From JAAYAY01 sp964429355 (GTDB lineage Bacteria; Planctomycetota; Planctomycetia; Pirellulales; Thermoguttaceae), in NCBI GenBank assembly GCA_964429355.1, contig CAYSCH010000490.1, positions 1 through 6,221 of the forward strand: a stretch of DNA of 6,221 nucleotides. The letters are read 5' to 3'. The translations under genes were made by a program, and so were the position numbers. This document shows, piece by piece, positions 1 through 6,221 of this stretch. Numbering within the stretch: the stretch's first letter is position 1; each line of letters opens with the position of its first letter. A model generated the notes under the pieces. That model was given only the letters and a program-made list of their open reading frames with translations, was not told where the DNA came from and searched no databases.

Positions 1-56
1 TCAATATCTCTCAAAAGTGTAAGCCTGGGCAATATGTTCTTCGGAAGTGCCGGCCC
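1..56 (+). other. Leader upstream of the GrpB-family gene; possible tail of an upstream gene
   Basis: Frame 1 is open from the window edge and ends at a TGA (58-60) that overlaps the ATG of the next gene in an ATGA arrangement. This is what the end of a co-transcribed upstream gene would look like. The 19 visible residues match no family I recognise, and an open frame this short is common by chance. A ribosome-binding site for the next gene, GGAAG at 43-47, lies in this stretch. I see no convincing promoter. Confidence 0.25.
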
Positions 57-638
57 ATGACCTCAGACAGCCAAAAGCTCGAACAGCGTGTTGCACGGGC
101 AGTGCAAGAGGGCGTTGCGATCGTTCCCTACGATCCGCAATGGCCGGTGTTTTTCGAGGAAGAGAGAGACCGACTTCGGTCCTGCCTGCCCTCGGAGTTG
201 ATCGGACGTATCGAGCATTTCGGCAGCACGGCGGTGCCCGGCCTGGCGGCGAAGTCGATTGTGGACATGCTCGTTGAGGTGACAAGCCTGGAGAGAGTGA
301 AGGAGCAGGTCGTTCCGATTTTGGAGTCGAAGGGTTACGACTACTTCTGGAGACCAACGTGGGGCGATGATGTTCCTCCCTGGTACGCTTGGTTCATCCG
401 ACGGAATGCCGACGGGGTTCGCACGCACCATATCCACATGGTCGAATGTCATTTCGAGCATTGGGACAGGCTTTTGTTCAGAGACTATCTCATCAGGCAT
501 CCTGCCGTGGCCCTGGAATATCAGACCCTCAAGTTGCGGCTTGCGGCAACTCATCCGAACGATCGAGTGGCGTATACGAAAGGCAAAACAGAATTTGTCA
601 CGAGGGTGACGGAGAAGGCTCGCCATGACACACGATGA
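57..638 (+). CDS. GrpB/UPF0157 family protein (nucleotidyltransferase-like fold)
   Basis: This 193-residue protein belongs to the GrpB (UPF0157) family, which has a nucleotidyltransferase-like fold and whose reaction is largely uncharacterised. The family hallmark is clear: HFGSTAVPGLAAKSIVD at residues 54-70, with the Gly-Ser turn at 56-57, Lys66 and Asp70. Other family-typical stretches are the YDPQWP segment near the N-terminus (25-30), THHIHMVE (123-130), the WDRLLFRDYLIRHP helix (136-149) and YTKGKTEFV (173-181). The length is close to the family norm of about 170-180 residues, so it looks complete. After Asp70 the sequence is MLVE, so a second carboxylate at the usual D-x-D spacing is absent, and transferase activity should not be assumed. 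There is no signal peptide or membrane segment, so it is probably cytosolic. The ATG at 57 is supported by GGAAG nine bases upstream. The gene overlaps the DUF3788 gene by 14 bases, which suggests co-expression. GrpB is only a family name here and does not imply the heat-shock factor GrpE. Confidence 0.9.
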   Translation: MTSDSQKLEQRVARAVQEGVAIVPYDPQWPVFFEEERDRLRSCLPSELIGRIEHFGSTAVPGLAAKSIVDMLVEVTSLERVKEQVVPILESKGYDYFWRPTWGDDVPPWYAWFIRRNADGVRTHHIHMVECHFEHWDRLLFRDYLIRHPAVALEYQTLKLRLAATHPNDRVAYTKGKTEFVTRVTEKARHDTR

Positions 639-1128
639 AGCCAGGCGTTTCAGGAATGCCATGAGCGAGAGCAGCCCCCGACTGAACGAACCCGAATCGC
701 CACCGACGCCTGGGCAGTTGGAATCGTGGCTTGGCAAGAAAGCCTTCGGCTTCTGGCGGCAGGTTGAGAAGATCATTGCCGAGAAATATCCGGGCGTGTT
801 TGCGCCCGGGTGGCTCTACGGCGGCAAGAAGCACGGCTGGTCGGTTCGGTACAAGAAGGGCAAGTCGTTCTGCACGATGATACCGGAAAAGGGCCGCTGC
901 CTGCTGGTGATCGTTTTCGGCCGTGAAGAAAGGGCGAAGGTGGACGCGGTTCATCGAAACCTGTCCGCGCGAGTCCAGAAAGCCTATGACGAGGCCACCA
1001 CCTACCACGACGGCAAATGGCTTCTTCTGGAAATCGACAACAAGACGGCCCTGGCCGATGCCGAAATGCTGCTGACCGTTAAGCGAAAACCAAGCGTACC
1101 AGCGACGAAGACGGCTCCTTCCCAATAG
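625..1128 (+). CDS. DUF3788 domain-containing protein
   Basis: This 167-residue protein has no known function. Its sequence fits the DUF3788 family: an N-terminal helical segment SWLGKKAFGFWRQVEKII (34-51), then a Trp/Tyr/Lys-rich strand region with GWLYGGKKHGWS (62-73) and YKKGKSFCTMIP (77-88), a hydrophobic strand LLVIVFG (93-99), and a C-terminal DGKWLLLEI strand (129-137) followed by a helix. I see no signal peptide or membrane helix, so it is probably cytosolic. The basic tail after about residue 153 looks disordered. The ATG at 625 has GGAGAAGG at 611-618, well placed for ribosome binding, and lies 14 bases inside the preceding gene. A second ATG at 661 (residue 13) is possible, because the first 12 residues lie outside the recognisable domain. 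The overlap suggests translational coupling with the GrpB-family gene. The family assignment is by recognised pattern only. Confidence 0.82.
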   Translation: MTHDEARRFRNAMSESSPRLNEPESPPTPGQLESWLGKKAFGFWRQVEKIIAEKYPGVFAPGWLYGGKKHGWSVRYKKGKSFCTMIPEKGRCLLVIVFGREERAKVDAVHRNLSARVQKAYDEATTYHDGKWLLLEIDNKTALADAEMLLTVKRKPSVPATKTAPSQ

Positions 1129-1140
1129 GAAACGCAGCGG

Positions 1141-1161
1141 ATGAATGCAATTCATGCTTTT
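1141..1161 (+). terminator. Weak candidate terminator after the DUF3788 gene
   Basis: ATGAAT (1141-1146) and ATTCAT (1150-1155) form a perfect 6-bp stem with a 3-base loop 12 bases after the stop codon, followed by GC and four T (1158-1161). The stem is AT-rich and the T run is short, so as an intrinsic terminator it would be weak. On the minus strand it is not followed by T residues, so it would not serve the ABC operon. Confidence 0.25.
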
Positions 1162-1186
1162 GACCACGCGAGCGGACACCTCATTC

Positions 1187-1220
1187 CATGCGGCGGCGCG
1201 AACATCGCATGTCCCCATGC
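1187..1220. repeat. Three overlapping inverted-repeat arms
   Basis: CATGCG (1187-1192) is complementary to CGCATG (1206-1211) across a 13-base loop. GCATG (1207-1211) is also complementary to CATGC (1216-1220) across a 4-base TCCC loop. The middle arm can therefore pair with either neighbour but not both at once. The arms are only 5-6 bases long and no T run follows, so a role in transcription termination is possible but unproven. Confidence 0.3.
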
Positions 1221-1271
1221 CTTCGGATACAAAAGGGCGTGATCGGGGCTGAATATCGCAGTAGCCTTCCT

Positions 1272-2438
1272 TCAAACGTATCTCGATTGTCTTCGGAATC
1301 GCCATAGGCCGATTCCGAAAGTCACGGTCCCCAAGACCGACATCCCCGCGATGGAATCCCAGATCAGGCCGACACCGGCGCCTTTTAGAAGGATTCCGTA
1401 GGCGGCTTCGATGAAGTAGTGCAACGGGAACAGATAGACCATCCAGCGCATCCATGCCGGCATCGCCTCGGGCGGTGCGAAGGTGCCGGACAAGAACATC
1501 ATGGGAGCCAGGATCAGAATCGTCAGCATGGCCACTTGCGCCAGATTGCGGGTCACGGTTGCCACCAACAGTCCCAGACCGGCCGTCGCGCCGACATACA
1601 CGGCCGTGACCGCAAAAAAGAGCACGAGGCTTCCCCTCATGGGCACGTGAAACACCGCGCCAAGGATGCCGAACAGGCAGACGGCAGTGGCCGCCAATAT
1701 CACCACAGTCATGGCTATCAGCTTGGGCAGCAGGATTTGCATGGGCGACAGCGGTGCGACCAGCAGTTGTTCGACCGTTCCGCGTTCCTTTTCCCGTGCC
1801 AATGCCGCCGCCGGCAGCAAGATCGAGAACATCGTGATGACCTGGAGCATTTCCGAGATCGAGAAGAACCAGGGGTCGCTCTGGTTCGGATTGAACAGCA
1901 CTCGACACTCGTCTTGAATCGCCGGGAGATTCTGCGTTTTGTCGAGGTCGTTGGTTTCCGAGCCGTATTCTTGGCTGAAACGGCCGATGATTTGTCCGGC
2001 ATAGCCTTCAGCCAGCGATCCCAGCGTGGCGTTGGACATGTCGATTTGGAGTTGGACGGAGGTTTGACGGCCACGTCGCAACGATTCCTCGAACTTGGGT
2101 GGAATGTCAACGACCATCATCGCCGTACCCCGGTCCAACTGGGCAATGCCTTCTTCCGCTCGATGGATTTGCCCGCGAACATCGAAATAGGGCGGCTGAA
2201 ACCGAGCAAGCAGGTCGCGAGAAGCTCGGCTGTAGTCGTTGTCGTGAACGAGCATCGCACCGCGCTGCAAGTCCAGACTGACGCCGGAACCCGATGTGTA
2301 TACGTCGAGCGTGAACGCGAAGGCGATGAATAACAGCAAGAGCTTGTCGCGGCAAAGCTGCAACCATTCCTTGCCGACCATAACAGACAGCCTGCGGCAC
2401 CAGATCAGCATGGGCGACATTGGCGAAGCATGGTTCAT
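1272..2438 (-). CDS. ybhR: ABC-2 type transporter permease, YbhR-like
   Basis: This 388-residue inner-membrane permease is the last gene of the exporter operon. It has the ABC-2 layout: one N-terminal membrane helix (about 33-50), a large extracytoplasmic domain (about 52-188), then five helices near 190-212, 238-262, 268-295, 300-320 and 358-380. Between the second and third helices lies AREKERGTVEQL (214-225), the cytoplasmic segment that couples to the ATPase. Other family-typical features are FNPNQSDPWFF (182-192), the LSGTFAPPEAMP stretch (316-327) and LFPLHYFIEA (336-345). It is somewhat longer than E. coli YbhR (about 368 residues). The ATG at 2438 is chosen because it overlaps the previous gene's stop as ATGA, with AAGAGG at 2447-2452 eight bases upstream; Met7 and Met10 are weaker alternatives. 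It should pair with the YbhS-like permease to form a heterodimeric channel. The transported substrate cannot be read from the sequence. The symbol is given by homology and operon position. Confidence 0.9.
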   Translation of the reverse strand: MNHASPMSPMLIWCRRLSVMVGKEWLQLCRDKLLLLFIAFAFTLDVYTSGSGVSLDLQRGAMLVHDNDYSRASRDLLARFQPPYFDVRGQIHRAEEGIAQLDRGTAMMVVDIPPKFEESLRRGRQTSVQLQIDMSNATLGSLAEGYAGQIIGRFSQEYGSETNDLDKTQNLPAIQDECRVLFNPNQSDPWFFSISEMLQVITMFSILLPAAALAREKERGTVEQLLVAPLSPMQILLPKLIAMTVVILAATAVCLFGILGAVFHVPMRGSLVLFFAVTAVYVGATAGLGLLVATVTRNLAQVAMLTILILAPMMFLSGTFAPPEAMPAWMRWMVYLFPLHYFIEAAYGILLKGAGVGLIWDSIAGMSVLGTVTFGIGLWRFRRQSRYV

Positions 2439-3589
2439 GTTCGCGGCCTCTTGTGGAAAAGCAAGTATCCGAGACCGAGCAGGGAGATGGCATAGATGCC
2501 CAGGAGCAAGATGCCGTCGCAGAGCATTGGCCAGCCAAGGCCCTTCAAGAACGTCCCGTCAACGATCCGAGTGTAATACATTCCGGGCAGCATGTGCGCC
2601 TGAATCTGGGCGTCGTCCGAGAGCGAGGAGACGGGGATCATTGCCCCGGAATACAGCACGGCGGGTAACATGGTCAGCACCGTCGTCAGCGCCATGCCTG
2701 CCACCTGGGTGCGAACGAAGGCTGAGACAACCAGGCCGATGCCGGTTGTGCAGGCAAGATAGAGCAGCGTGCCAATGACGAACAGCGATACGTCGCCTTT
2801 GAACGGCGTGCCAAATCCCCAGCGGGCAATGACGAACAAGAACACTGCATTGACGGCCGAGATCGCAACGCAGGGGCAAAGTTTGCCGATGAGGAACTCC
2901 AATCGCGTTACGCTCGATGCGTAGATATTGTAGATCGAGCCGCTTTCCTTCTCACGAACGATTCCCAGCACGGTCAACAGTGGCGGGGTCATCATCAGTA
3001 CGATCATTATCACCTTCGGGGCCATCGACGTGATGCTCTTGGCCGATGGATTGTACAGATAGCGTATTTCCGTCCTGATGGGTTCCATGAGACGACCGGC
3101 GGTATTCATCGACGTTCCGCCGCGCCGTGCCATTGCGGCGGTCGTCAATTCCGCGCTATACGAGGCGTTGATCGCGGATACATATCCGCGCGCGGCCCGC
3201 GACCGATCGGGAAACGTGCCGTCGATCAAGGTCTGCACGGCGACCGTTCGGTCTTGCTGCAATCGCTGTTGGAACCGTTCAGGAATGATAATGGCTGCGC
3301 GGAGCATGTTGCCGGCCAGCAAACGGTCCACGTCCTGCTCGCGCCCGGCGTAGCCTTGGAACTTGAAGTAGCGCGAGCGAATGAACCGATCGGCGTAGTC
3401 TCGGCTAATGGCCGTGCCGTCGTGGTCAACTACGGCGAACGGGATATTCTCCGCGTCCAGCGAAAGTCCGTAGCCAAACAAGACCATCAGCATCGACGGC
3501 ACCACAAACGCCAGACAGAACGAAAGGCGATCGCGGAGGATTTCCTGCCACTGTTTAACGCTCACGGCGATGATGCGTTGGAGATTCAT
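2435..3589 (-). CDS. ybhS: ABC-2 type transporter permease, YbhS-like
   Basis: This 384-residue inner-membrane permease is the partner of the next gene. Membrane helix 1 spans about 23-42, and the extracytoplasmic domain runs to about 185 and ends in RYLYNPSAKS (176-185). Five more helices lie near 188-211, 236-257, 268-290, 296-320 and 356-377. The coupling segment VREKESGSIYNIYASSV (211-227) contacts the ATPase. The length is near that of E. coli YbhS (377). The frame stays open far upstream inside the ATPase gene, but the homologous start is MNLQRI at 3589: it forms an ATGA overlap with the ATPase stop and has GGGAG at 3601-3605, 11 bases upstream. Cys238-Pro-Cys240 at the start of helix 3 is unusual. 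In E. coli this transporter class has been linked to export of some antibiotics and of Na+/Li+, but substrates differ and cannot be assigned here. Confidence 0.9.
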   Translation of the reverse strand: MNLQRIIAVSVKQWQEILRDRLSFCLAFVVPSMLMVLFGYGLSLDAENIPFAVVDHDGTAISRDYADRFIRSRYFKFQGYAGREQDVDRLLAGNMLRAAIIIPERFQQRLQQDRTVAVQTLIDGTFPDRSRAARGYVSAINASYSAELTTAAMARRGGTSMNTAGRLMEPIRTEIRYLYNPSAKSITSMAPKVIMIVLMMTPPLLTVLGIVREKESGSIYNIYASSVTRLEFLIGKLCPCVAISAVNAVFLFVIARWGFGTPFKGDVSLFVIGTLLYLACTTGIGLVVSAFVRTQVAGMALTTVLTMLPAVLYSGAMIPVSSLSDDAQIQAHMLPGMYYTRIVDGTFLKGLGWPMLCDGILLLGIYAISLLGLGYLLFHKRPRT

Positions 3590-5547
3590 GCGCGTTGTTT
3601 CTCCCGCTTGCCCTGGGCAAGCACTCGGTACACAAAAACGTCTTCCATCGAGAGCGGTCGGATGGACATGCCCAACAGTCGTATGTCCTGGGCGGCAAGC
3701 GATCGACGCACCGTATTCTCTGCGGTTTCGATTTCCTTGGTCAGCAGACGAATCTTGCTGCCGAAGAGTGCCGCTCCCGATAGCCCCGCACGCCGGAGGA
3801 CTTGAAGTACCGGCAGCGGTTGATCGGTGGAAACCTCCAAGAGCTGTCCGGCCTCCCTCTCGACTTCCTCTTTCAGCCGTTCGGGCGAAGCGTCGGAAAT
3901 GACTCGACCGGCGTGCATCAGCACCAAATGGTCGCAATGTTCGGCCTCGCTCATGTAGTGCGTGGTGACGAGAATAGCCACCGACTCGGTTCGCGCCAGG
4001 TGGAATAATATGTCCCAGAAGGTCCGTCGCCCGATCGGATCGACCCCGGAGGTCGGCTCGTCCAGAAACAAGACTCGCGGCCGGTGGACCAACGCGCAAC
4101 CAAGGGCCAATCGTTGCCGAAGGCCCATCGGAAGCCGTCGCGCTGGCTGTCGCTCGAAACCGGACAGTCCCGCCATGTCGATGACCCACTCGGTTCGCTC
4201 GCGCGCAGCCCTGCGGCTTAGTCCATAAATGCCGGCGTAGAGGCGAACGTTTTCCAGGGGCGTCAAGTCCTGGTAAAGTGAGAAAGCCTGCGACATATAG
4301 CCGATTCGCTCCTTGATATCGTATCCTGCGTGACGCATGTCAGCGCCTGCCACGTGTCCAACGCCCGAGGTCGGCGGCAGTATGCCCGTGAGCATCTTGA
4401 TTACCGTCGTCTTGCCCGCGCCGTTGGCCCCCAGAAGTCCAAAAAGCTCGCCCTGGCGAACGCGAAAACTGACTTGATCCACCGCCCGAAAACGGCCGAA
4501 CTCCCGAACCAGCGATTGGGCCTCAATGACCGCATCGTCGCTCTTGGCAGTCGTCGTTGGCAACGGCGGCAGCTTGATTGGGGCTGTGCAGGTTTGGGCA
4601 TCCTCTCTTCGCAAAAGCGCCACAAACACGTCCTCCAATTCGGGAGTCTCGGCATGAATTGCCCGAATCGAAATTGGACGCAAGACCGCAGTCACCTGTT
4701 CGATCGCAGCCGTCTGGTCAACCTCGTCGATGAAGATGTGGACCCATGCGCCCTGGGCCGTGACCTGTGGAAATGCCACTTTCAATGTATCGACCGCTCG
4801 GGCGTCCATTCCGGTTTGTACGCCGATGACCGTGCCCGGCGCGAGCGACAGAATTCCGTCGGGCGTGTCGCAGGCCAACATCCGGCCCTGAAACATCAAC
4901 CCGATGCGATGAAATCGCGTCGCCTCATCCATGTACGCCGTCGAAACCAATGCGGTTATCCCCTCTTCACTCACGAGGTCGGTCAGAAGCGACCAAAAAT
5001 CGCGGCGTGATACGGGATCGACCCCCGTGGTCGGCTCGTCAAGGATCACCAGTTCCGGCTGATGAATGAACGAACAGACCAGTCCCAGTTTCTGCTTCAT
5101 TCCGCCAGAAAGGAACTTCATCGGTCGATCGCGGAACTCGTTCAGTCCGGTCTTCGTCAGGAGCCGCTGCTTGCGATCGGCCAGTTGTTCTGGCGGAACG
5201 AGCCGCAATTGGGCCATGAAGTCGATGTTCTCCTCGATCGAAAGCTCCGGGTAGAGATTCATCCCCAACCCTTGGGGCATGAAACCGATCCGCCCTTTGA
5301 TCCGCTCGGCCGACCGCTCGGAATCTATACGGACTCCAAGCACGTCAATGACGCCGCGATTGTAGGTCAGCACGCCGGCGATCGCCTTCATCAGGCTGCT
5401 CTTGCCGGCCCCGTCAGGGCCAATCAGTCCAAAAACCTCGCCCCGCTTGACCTCCAGGCTAACGCCGCCGATCGTCTGGCGACGGCCATAGCGTTTTCCA
5501 AAGTCGCGGACACAGATGATGGGTGTTGGATCGTTTGCGCTTACCAT
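3586..5547 (-). CDS. ybhF: Tandem double ABC ATPase, YbhF-like
   Basis: This 653-residue cytoplasmic protein carries both ATP-binding domains of the exporter. Domain 1 has Walker A GPDGAGKS (43-50), Q-loop Gln92, signature LSGGM (146-150), Walker B LVILDEP (166-172) and the H-loop segment STAYMDEA (202-209), where the usual His is Ala204. Domain 2 has Walker A GANGAGKT (373-380), Gln420, signature LPMGL (472-476), Walker B VLFLDEP (492-498) and His530. Each half ends in a DrrA-like tail with an EDVFV motif (305-309 and 635-639). It is longer than E. coli YbhF (578 residues), with a linker of about 30 residues between the halves. Ala in the first H-loop and a divergent second signature are, from memory, shared with YbhF/RbbA-type proteins. 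The start at 5547 overlaps the adaptor's stop by 7 bases, and a modest GGCGG lies just upstream. A TTG 11 codons further upstream (5580) is a less likely start, since those residues precede the domain and lie within the adaptor's coding end. Confidence 0.93.
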   Translation of the reverse strand: MVSANDPTPIICVRDFGKRYGRRQTIGGVSLEVKRGEVFGLIGPDGAGKSSLMKAIAGVLTYNRGVIDVLGVRIDSERSAERIKGRIGFMPQGLGMNLYPELSIEENIDFMAQLRLVPPEQLADRKQRLLTKTGLNEFRDRPMKFLSGGMKQKLGLVCSFIHQPELVILDEPTTGVDPVSRRDFWSLLTDLVSEEGITALVSTAYMDEATRFHRIGLMFQGRMLACDTPDGILSLAPGTVIGVQTGMDARAVDTLKVAFPQVTAQGAWVHIFIDEVDQTAAIEQVTAVLRPISIRAIHAETPELEDVFVALLRREDAQTCTAPIKLPPLPTTTAKSDDAVIEAQSLVREFGRFRAVDQVSFRVRQGELFGLLGANGAGKTTVIKMLTGILPPTSGVGHVAGADMRHAGYDIKERIGYMSQAFSLYQDLTPLENVRLYAGIYGLSRRAARERTEWVIDMAGLSGFERQPARRLPMGLRQRLALGCALVHRPRVLFLDEPTSGVDPIGRRTFWDILFHLARTESVAILVTTHYMSEAEHCDHLVLMHAGRVISDASPERLKEEVEREAGQLLEVSTDQPLPVLQVLRRAGLSGAALFGSKIRLLTKEIETAENTVRRSLAAQDIRLLGMSIRPLSMEDVFVYRVLAQGKREKQRA

Positions 5548-6221
5548 TGCGGTTCCGCCCAGGGGGCGTCCTCCTGCCAACGGATCACGGCGTCAGCCGG
5601 CAGGCCGGGCGTGAGTCGTCGATCGGGATTGGCGTTCAGATACAAACGGACGGCGTAGATCAGCTTCACGCGATCGTCAACGGTCTGAACTTCCTTCGGC
5701 GTAAACTCGGCCCGAGAGGCAATGTAGCGGATCGTGGCCTCGAATGAGCGATCGCGAAACGCATCGACGTGAATCCTGCCTGGAAGGCCCAGCCGCAGCT
5801 TGCCGATTTGCACCTCGGGCACGTAGACTTTGAGATAGAGCTGATCGAGATCGACGATCTCCAATAACGGAGTTCCGGCCGACACGACCTCGCCGGTGTT
5901 GACCATGCGCGTCGTGATGACTCCCGAAATCGGCGCTACGATGGTCAAGTCGGCAAGAATGCTCTTCATCTCAGCCAACGCGGCCTCGGCCTCCTCGCGG
6001 CGTGCAACCAATGCCGCCAATTCGGCCTCCCTGGTGCGAATCTGATCCCAGCCAAGTTTGGCCTGGGCAAGTTGTTTCTCCAACTGCGTGAGCGCGCTGC
6101 GCCGAGCGGCCACGATGCTGGCGGCACAGTCCGCGTCTCTCATCGCGTTCTCGTGATCGTCCATTGAAATGGCGCTCTTGGCAACCAAGGCTGTGGTGCG
6201 TTTCAGGTCGCTCTTGGCGTG
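5541..6221 (-). CDS. ybhG: HlyD-family periplasmic adaptor, YbhG-like (5' end outside window)
   Basis: The frame is open to the right edge, and the 226 visible residues are the C-terminal part of a membrane fusion protein. An Ala/Glu/Lys/Arg-rich stretch (about 1-90 of the visible part) is the coiled-coil hairpin. It is followed by the second half of the lipoyl (barrel-sandwich) domain, TIVAPISGVITTRMVNTGE (93-111), with GTPLLEIVDLDQLYLKVYVPE up to 136. A beta-barrel region follows, with the FTPKEVQTVDDRVKLIYAV stretch (173-191) typical of YbhG relatives, and the protein ends after LTPGLPADAVIRW (203-215). E. coli YbhG has about 332 residues, so roughly 100 residues are missing: the N-terminal membrane anchor or signal and the first half of the lipoyl domain. 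The protein would sit in the periplasm, anchored to the inner membrane, linking the permeases to an outer-membrane TolC-like channel. Internal TTG or ATG codons near 6188 are not real starts, because homologous coiled coil continues upstream of them. It is the first visible gene of the operon. Confidence 0.92.
   Translation of the reverse strand, partial: HAKSDLKRTTALVAKSAISMDDHENAMRDADCAASIVAARRSALTQLEKQLAQAKLGWDQIRTREAELAALVARREEAEAALAEMKSILADLTIVAPISGVITTRMVNTGEVVSAGTPLLEIVDLDQLYLKVYVPEVQIGKLRLGLPGRIHVDAFRDRSFEATIRYIASRAEFTPKEVQTVDDRVKLIYAVRLYLNANPDRRLTPGLPADAVIRWQEDAPWAEPQW

Larger units (their letters stand above)
1129..1271. other. Intergenic gap between convergent gene groups
   Basis: These 143 bases separate the stop codons of the DUF3788 gene (plus strand) and the last permease gene (minus strand). 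I see no credible gene in either direction. The gap contains a small AT-rich hairpin at 1141-1155 and three overlapping short inverted-repeat arms at 1187-1220. No GC-rich stem followed by a long T run is present on either strand, so transcription of the two groups may end in a Rho-dependent way or by weak structures. Confidence 0.7.

Noticed and set aside
63..776. Minus-strand open frame of 237 codons
   Set aside because: It is antisense to the well-supported GrpB-family gene and shows no domain.
598..1908. Long minus-strand open frame of 436 codons
   Set aside because: It lies antisense to the DUF3788 gene and out of frame over the YbhR-like permease gene, both with clear family sequence. 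Its translation is rich in Arg, Gly, His and Asp with no recognisable domain, as expected of a shadow frame in GC-rich DNA.
1419..2333. Plus-strand open frame of 304 codons
   Set aside because: It is antisense to the YbhR-like permease and encodes a His/Gln/Arg/Asp-rich product with no family resemblance.
3590..4189. 200-codon N-terminal extension of the YbhS-like permease frame
   Set aside because: It overlaps the second ATPase domain out of frame, is low-complexity Arg/Gly/Ala-rich, and is not part of the family. The homologous start at 3589 has an ATGA overlap.
5548..5580. TTG start giving an 11-residue longer ATPase
   Set aside because: The extra residues lie wholly within the adaptor's coding end and precede the domain. 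The ATG at 5547 overlaps the adaptor stop in a typical coupled arrangement.
6186..6188. TTG at 6188 as the adaptor start
   Set aside because: The frame stays open to the window edge with matching coiled-coil sequence, and a start here would remove the anchor and half of the lipoyl domain.
1..6221. tRNA, rRNA, CRISPR arrays, insertion sequences, attachment sites, long repeats
   Set aside because: I saw no cloverleaf-like sequence, regular repeat-spacer pattern, transposase or terminal inverted repeats by eye. The window is almost fully occupied by ordinary genes.

Overview
The window holds two small convergent gene groups, one of two genes and one of four, and no mobile element, CRISPR array or RNA gene that I can recognise. 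It is moderately GC-rich. The four-gene group encodes a periplasmic adaptor (membrane fusion protein) for an ABC exporter. This implies a diderm (Gram-negative type) bacterium. A planctomycete-like or proteobacterial origin would fit the base composition, but this is a weak guess and nothing here fixes the taxon.

Layout. Plus strand: bases 1-56 are a short leader, perhaps the tail of an upstream gene. They are followed by a GrpB/UPF0157-family gene (57-638) and a DUF3788 gene (625-1128) that overlaps it by 14 bases. A gap of 143 bases (1129-1271) separates the two convergent groups and holds only short, weak inverted repeats. Minus strand, read from the right edge leftward: the 3' part of a HlyD/YbhG-like adaptor (6221 down to 5541, 5' end outside the window), a tandem double-ATPase protein like YbhF (5547-3586), and two ABC-2 type permeases like YbhS (3589-2435) and YbhR (2438-1272).

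The four minus-strand genes have the same order as E. coli ybhG-ybhF-ybhS-ybhR. They overlap by 7, 4 and 4 bases, so they are almost certainly one translationally coupled operon. Together they should build an inner-membrane exporter: two different permeases form the channel, one polypeptide supplies both ATPase domains, and the adaptor links the complex to an outer-membrane channel. No outer-membrane channel gene lies in the window. The promoter, and any TetR/CecR-like regulator, would be to the right of base 6221.

The most notable detail is asymmetry in the ATPase. The first ATPase domain has Ala instead of the switch-loop His, and the second has LPMGL instead of an LSGGQ-like signature. In a head-to-tail dimer both changes fall in the same ATP site, leaving one canonical and one degenerate site. 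I found no evidence of an entirely new system. The window reads as an ordinary chromosomal transporter operon beside two poorly characterised housekeeping-type genes.
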